This document shows, piece by piece, positions 51,007 to 53,817 of a stretch of 53,817 bases of DNA. The stretch lies in contig NZ_JADFAJ010000029.1 of assembly GCF_015665295.1 (NCBI RefSeq), positions 1 to 53,817 of the forward strand, read 5' to 3'. The notes beneath the pieces were generated by a model. It ran no database searches and was not told the DNA's origin. It saw only the letters and a list, made by a program, of their open reading frames with translations. A program made the position numbers and the translations under genes. Positions within the stretch are counted from its first letter, which is position 1; the number at the start of each line of letters is the position of its first letter. Origin of the DNA: Maricaulis sp. Lineage in GTDB: Bacteria; Pseudomonadota; Alphaproteobacteria; Caulobacterales; Maricaulaceae.

Positions 51007-51867
51007 TCAGTCCTCGGCGCCTGTCAGCAGGCTTTCATAGCTGTCGACCAGCGCGACATAAGGCGGCACCGGCGTGTTCTGGATGCCCGAGCCGGTATCG
51101 ATGGCCATCTTGATCTCGAAATGCAGGTGGATCGTGGTTGCCGTGTCACCGAATTCGTTTGAGACATAGCCGATCCGCTCGCCACGGCTGACCGTGTCGC
51201 CCGATTCGACCAGCAGCGTGTCCCGGTCGAGATGGAGATAGGTGTAGCGCACGCCTTCATCGGTCATCAGGCGGACCGAATAGGTGCCGACCGATGTGAT
51301 GGTTCCGTCTGCGACGGCGACCGCCCAATGAGTATTGTCCTGGCAGCTGGCCGGGCGGATATCCTGGCCCTGATGGCCAACCCCGGTCGGGCACATCGGC
51401 GTGCCATAGCCGCGTGTCTCGCAGAAATTGTCACGCCAGGCATATTCATAATTGGCCGGATTGCACTGCCCGCCGGCTGGTCCGAGATAGCCGCCATAAC
51501 CATAGACCTGGCTGTTGGCATAGGCCTGGCCGGCTTCCATCGGGAAGCGCATGCCGGGGGCATAATTGGGCTGCAATGTCTGGCCGGTTCCAGAGCCCTC
51601 GACCAGGTCGCCGGGCGGCATGTAGGTGAAGGTCTCGCCGGCGTCATCGACCGGGACCGGGTCGGGCACGGGCTCGGGTTCCGGTTCGGGCTCCGGTTCA
51701 GGCTCGGAGTCCGGCACTTCGAGCGGCGCCGGGTCTTCCTCAACGGGCTCAACGGCCGGCGGGGCTTGCTCGCTCGGTGTCGCGTCTTGCATGGGCCACC
51801 AGATCATGGCCGCGATACCGGCGGCCGCAACCGCCGCGGCAAGGGTGAGTTCAGCTTCGCGTGACAT
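51007..51867 (-). CDS. M23-like peptidase, membrane-anchored
   Basis: The 286-aa product has an N-terminal helix (about residues 9-25, LAAAVAAAGIAAMIWWP), a Pro/Glu repeat (EPEPEPEPEPEPVPDPVP), a Gly/Tyr-rich segment, then an M23 fold. HQGQDIRPASC has the H-x3-D ligands, and HLHFEIKMAID the H-x-H pair. Four Cys in the catalytic part may form disulfides. ATG 51867 has GGGAGG 7 nt upstream and shares 1 nt with the stop of the gene before it; a GTG one codon earlier is possible. The target is probably peptidoglycan crosslinks. Confidence 0.85.
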   Translation of the reverse strand: MSREAELTLAAAVAAAGIAAMIWWPMQDATPSEQAPPAVEPVEEDPAPLEVPDSEPEPEPEPEPEPVPDPVPVDDAGETFTYMPPGDLVEGSGTGQTLQPNYAPGMRFPMEAGQAYANSQVYGYGGYLGPAGGQCNPANYEYAWRDNFCETRGYGTPMCPTGVGHQGQDIRPASCQDNTHWAVAVADGTITSVGTYSVRLMTDEGVRYTYLHLDRDTLLVESGDTVSRGERIGYVSNEFGDTATTIHLHFEIKMAIDTGSGIQNTPVPPYVALVDSYESLLTGAED

Positions 51868-52592
51868 CACTGACCTCCCGATGCCGGATTGCCGGCGGCG
51901 ATGATCAGGGAGTCCGCCAGGCCGCGCACATAGGCATCCGTGCGGCAGCGTGGATCGCTGTTCGGACCGTCACACTCCACGGTGATGGAATAGGCAGCGC
52001 CATAGCGATTGAAGCTGAGCTCGCGACCATATTCGGTCTGGCTGATGCGATAGCCATCGCTGTCGCTGGCATTGAGGCGGCGGGTGCTCAGCGGGTCCGG
52101 GGCCCGGGCATGGGCGAGACGGGTGCCGAAGACCTCGATCACAAGGCCGGGCGCGGTGATCGACAGATTGTAGAAATTCTCGCGCGGGAACAGCAGGATG
52201 CGGGCATTGCCGTCAAGCCCCAGCGCCGCCGTTCCCGGGATCAGGACGGGCAGGCCGGTATCGGCCACACCGGCGGCTTCCGGATTGGTGGGGCGGGCAA
52301 AGGGAAGATCGCTCTGGGCGATGGCCGCAACCGTGCTGGCGCGCTGGAACTCGCGGGCCTGCAACTGGATGTCTTCGGACACCTGACCCCAATTGATGCT
52401 CATCGCCACAGGCGCGTCGGGACGCGGGTCCCGCACCGGTTGCTGTGTGGTCAGCCGCGTCAGCTGGGACGTATCGAGCCGGCTCGGCACGGGCTGCCGT
52501 GTCTGGGTTGCGGGCTGCTGCTGGGCCGATGTCGCCGTGCTGACCAGCAGCATGGCGGCAAGTGGTGCCCAAAGCGTGGATCGGTATGTCAT
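51867..52592 (-). CDS. Secreted protein of unknown function, coupled to the M23 peptidase
   Basis: The 241-aa product has a signal peptide (MTYRSTLWAPLAAMLLVSTATSAQ, cut near residue 24) and then a Gln/Thr/Arg-rich linker. The folded part contains VLIPGTAALGLDGNARILLF, ITAPGLVIEVFGTR, DGYRISQTEYGRELSFNRYG and AYSITVECDGPNSDPRCRTD. It was not recognised. It precedes the M23 gene with a 1-nt overlap, so it may be a partner or regulator of that peptidase. ATG 52592 has GGGGAG upstream. Confidence 0.75.
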   Translation of the reverse strand: MTYRSTLWAPLAAMLLVSTATSAQQQPATQTRQPVPSRLDTSQLTRLTTQQPVRDPRPDAPVAMSINWGQVSEDIQLQAREFQRASTVAAIAQSDLPFARPTNPEAAGVADTGLPVLIPGTAALGLDGNARILLFPRENFYNLSITAPGLVIEVFGTRLAHARAPDPLSTRRLNASDSDGYRISQTEYGRELSFNRYGAAYSITVECDGPNSDPRCRTDAYVRGLADSLIIAAGNPASGGQ

Positions 52593-52844
52593 CGGTCTCT
52601 CCCCGGCTTTCGTCGGTCTCTCCCTGACCTCGAGTATAGCGTCTTTTTGCACCCTCTGCATGAACCTTCGATGAGGACATTCCGCGCGCCGCCATCCTGC
52701 GGCGGTGCGTCGATCGCCTGTCAGGCTGGCGGTGGCTGCAAATCACCAACAGGCTTGTCATCGCCGCATACGGCGGGCAGGCGTTGAACTTTTCCGTCTT
52801 AGGCTCTATGTGCAGCGCAATATGTTGTGTTCGGGAGATGCGCG

Positions 52845-53210
52845 ATGCGCCTCACCATGATGAAATGCAAGCTGCACCGGGCCGTCGTGACCCAGGCAGA
52901 CCTTCATTACGAGGGTTCGATCTCGATCGACCGCGATTATCTCGATGCGGCCGGCATCCTGCCCTATGAGCAGGTTGATGTGCTCAACATCAATAATGGC
53001 GAGCGTTTCACGACCTATGCCATCGAGGCGCCGCGCGGCAGCCGGACTTTCGGCATCAATGGTGCCGCGGCCCGGCTGGCCCAGGTCGGCGATCGCATCA
53101 TCGTGGTCGCCTATGCCGAAATGGAGGCCGCCGAGGCCGAGCAGCATGATCCGGTCGTGGTCCTGCTGGACGAGCACAACAAGGTCATGGCCAAGCCCCA
53201 GGCGGCCTGA
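52845..53210 (+). CDS. panD: Aspartate 1-decarboxylase
   Basis: The 121-aa proenzyme makes beta-alanine for pantothenate and CoA. It self-cleaves between Gly and Ser in [17 protein letters not shown] (G24-S25) to form the pyruvoyl cofactor. Other family blocks are [38 protein letters not shown] and [23 protein letters not shown] 52845 has GGGAG about 8 nt upstream. The length is close to the usual 126. It faces the SIMPL-domain gene, 9 bp apart. Confidence 0.95.
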   Translation: MRLTMMKCKLHRAVVTQADLHYEGSISIDRDYLDAAGILPYEQVDVLNINNGERFTTYAIEAPRGSRTFGINGAAARLAQVGDRIIVVAYAEMEAAEAEQHDPVVVLLDEHNKVMAKPQAA

Positions 53211-53219
53211 TTTTCCCGC

Positions 53220-53817
53220 CTACTCACTGATGCAGAAATCGGCACTGACCGTGGCGGTGAGCGACAGTTCGCCGGCTGCGATCGGCGTCGAGGCGCTGTC
53301 GTCCAAGCTCATCATGCGGGTTTCATAGATCGGTTGCGGGCGGTAGCTGCTCTCACCCATGCGGCGGATTCCGCACAGTTCGAACCCGGCGGCATCGGCG
53401 AAAAGCTCCGCCTTGGCGAGCAGCGCCGCAATGGCGTTGCGGCGGGCGCTGTTGAGTGCGTCGTCCGTATTGTCGGCTCCGAAGGTCACACCGTTGATAT
53501 TGTTGGCACCGGCCGAGACCATGGCATCAATCACCTGGCCGACGCGGCCGGTGTCACGCACCTTGGCCGAGACCTGGTTGCGCGCCTCATAGCCGATAAT
53601 GGTCAGTTCAATCTGGTTGGGCTGGCGGCGGTCGGCATAGACCGGCGACACTGTAAGCTGGGCTGTCTGCATGTCGTCGCTGCCAACGCCGGCGCGGCGC
53701 AGCGCGTCGAACACCCGGCTCATGGCTTGGGCATTGGCCCGTACGGCCGCCTGGGCGGTCTCTGCGCGGCTCACCACGCCGGAGGATACGGAGGCGAATT
53801 CCGGTGCGATCTGTACG
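53220..53817 (-). CDS. SIMPL domain (DUF541) protein, partial
   Basis: The C-terminal 199 residues are seen; the N-terminus lies beyond the right edge. SIMPL/DUF541 features are AVRANAQAMSRVFDALRRAG, DMQTAQLTVSPVYADRRQ, GYEARNQVSAKVRDTGRVGQ, SARRNAIAALLAKAELFADA. The protein ends in a strand with a single Cys (ADFCISE). Members are periplasmic and of unknown function, some related to outer-membrane stress. The frame is open to the edge (VQIAPEFASVSSGVVSRAET). Confidence 0.88.
   Translation of the reverse strand, partial: VQIAPEFASVSSGVVSRAETAQAAVRANAQAMSRVFDALRRAGVGSDDMQTAQLTVSPVYADRRQPNQIELTIIGYEARNQVSAKVRDTGRVGQVIDAMVSAGANNINGVTFGADNTDDALNSARRNAIAALLAKAELFADAAGFELCGIRRMGESSYRPQPIYETRMMSLDDSASTPIAAGELSLTATVSADFCISE

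Overview
The window looks like a chromosome segment of a GC-rich, Caulobacter-like marine alphaproteobacterium, most likely a Maricaulis/Hyphomonas relative. This rests on the alphaproteobacterial form of DnaG (canonical zinc ligands replaced), the dnaG-rpoD pair, a proteobacterial class GN sortase with its dedicated target, separated carA and carB, and many DUF families typical of that group. The species assignment is inference. About 45 genes can be supported, nearly all intact and tightly packed. No tRNA, rRNA, CRISPR array or complete mobile element is visible.

Layout. 1-1730: a small foreign-looking patch, with the tail of an integrase-core transposase facing an AT-rich AAA-type ATPase. 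1965-9479: uvrB, three single-domain response regulators, a Blc-type lipocalin, a probably frameshifted membrane-protein remnant, a DUF3775 protein, a small secreted aegerolysin-like protein and a threonine aldolase. 9512-14458: a TonB-like envelope protein, a TPR/aspartyl-hydroxylase protein, and the sortase with its vWA target. 14750-17182: aspartate aminotransferase, dps and a putative regulatory RNA. 17184-25555: a long leftward run (LysR, DUF547, aldo/keto reductase, TetR, trxB, phosphatase, ELM1-like, two paired envelope proteins). 25749-29474: a BlaI-type repressor, a BlaR1-type protease fused to an M23 peptidase, and a saccharopine dehydrogenase-like protein. 29607-39815: greA, carB, a DUF2975/XRE pair, a phosphoesterase lipoprotein, an HD hydrolase, an orphan peptide-binding lipoprotein and carA. 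40267-46847: yqeY, a beta-propeller protein, dnaG and rpoD. 46938-53817: YjbQ, a CHASE hybrid kinase, a DUF4349 lipoprotein, an M23-like peptidase with its partner, panD and a partial SIMPL protein.

The most interesting item is at 16633-16820 on the minus strand. No gene explains this stretch, yet it folds into consecutive hairpins. Two of their loops carry CTCCTCCCC and a third carries CTCCCC, sequences complementary to Shine-Dalgarno sites, and the stretch ends in a perfect 10-bp stem followed by eight T. I read it as an anti-Shine-Dalgarno small RNA, comparable in principle to the CCUCCUCCC-loop RNAs known in other Alphaproteobacteria. A 31-bp inverted repeat lies just upstream, and several genes here, including the sortase target, have ribosome-binding sites that match the loops.

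Other regulatory circuits can be read directly. A perfect 18-bp palindrome lies between the TetR gene and the aldo/keto reductase. A TTGACA promoter overlapping a BlaI-like site drives blaI. A short AT palindrome lies at the expected start of the DUF2975/XRE transcript. Envelope function is a recurring theme: sortase, two M23 peptidases, lipoproteins, a TonB-like protein and a lipocalin.
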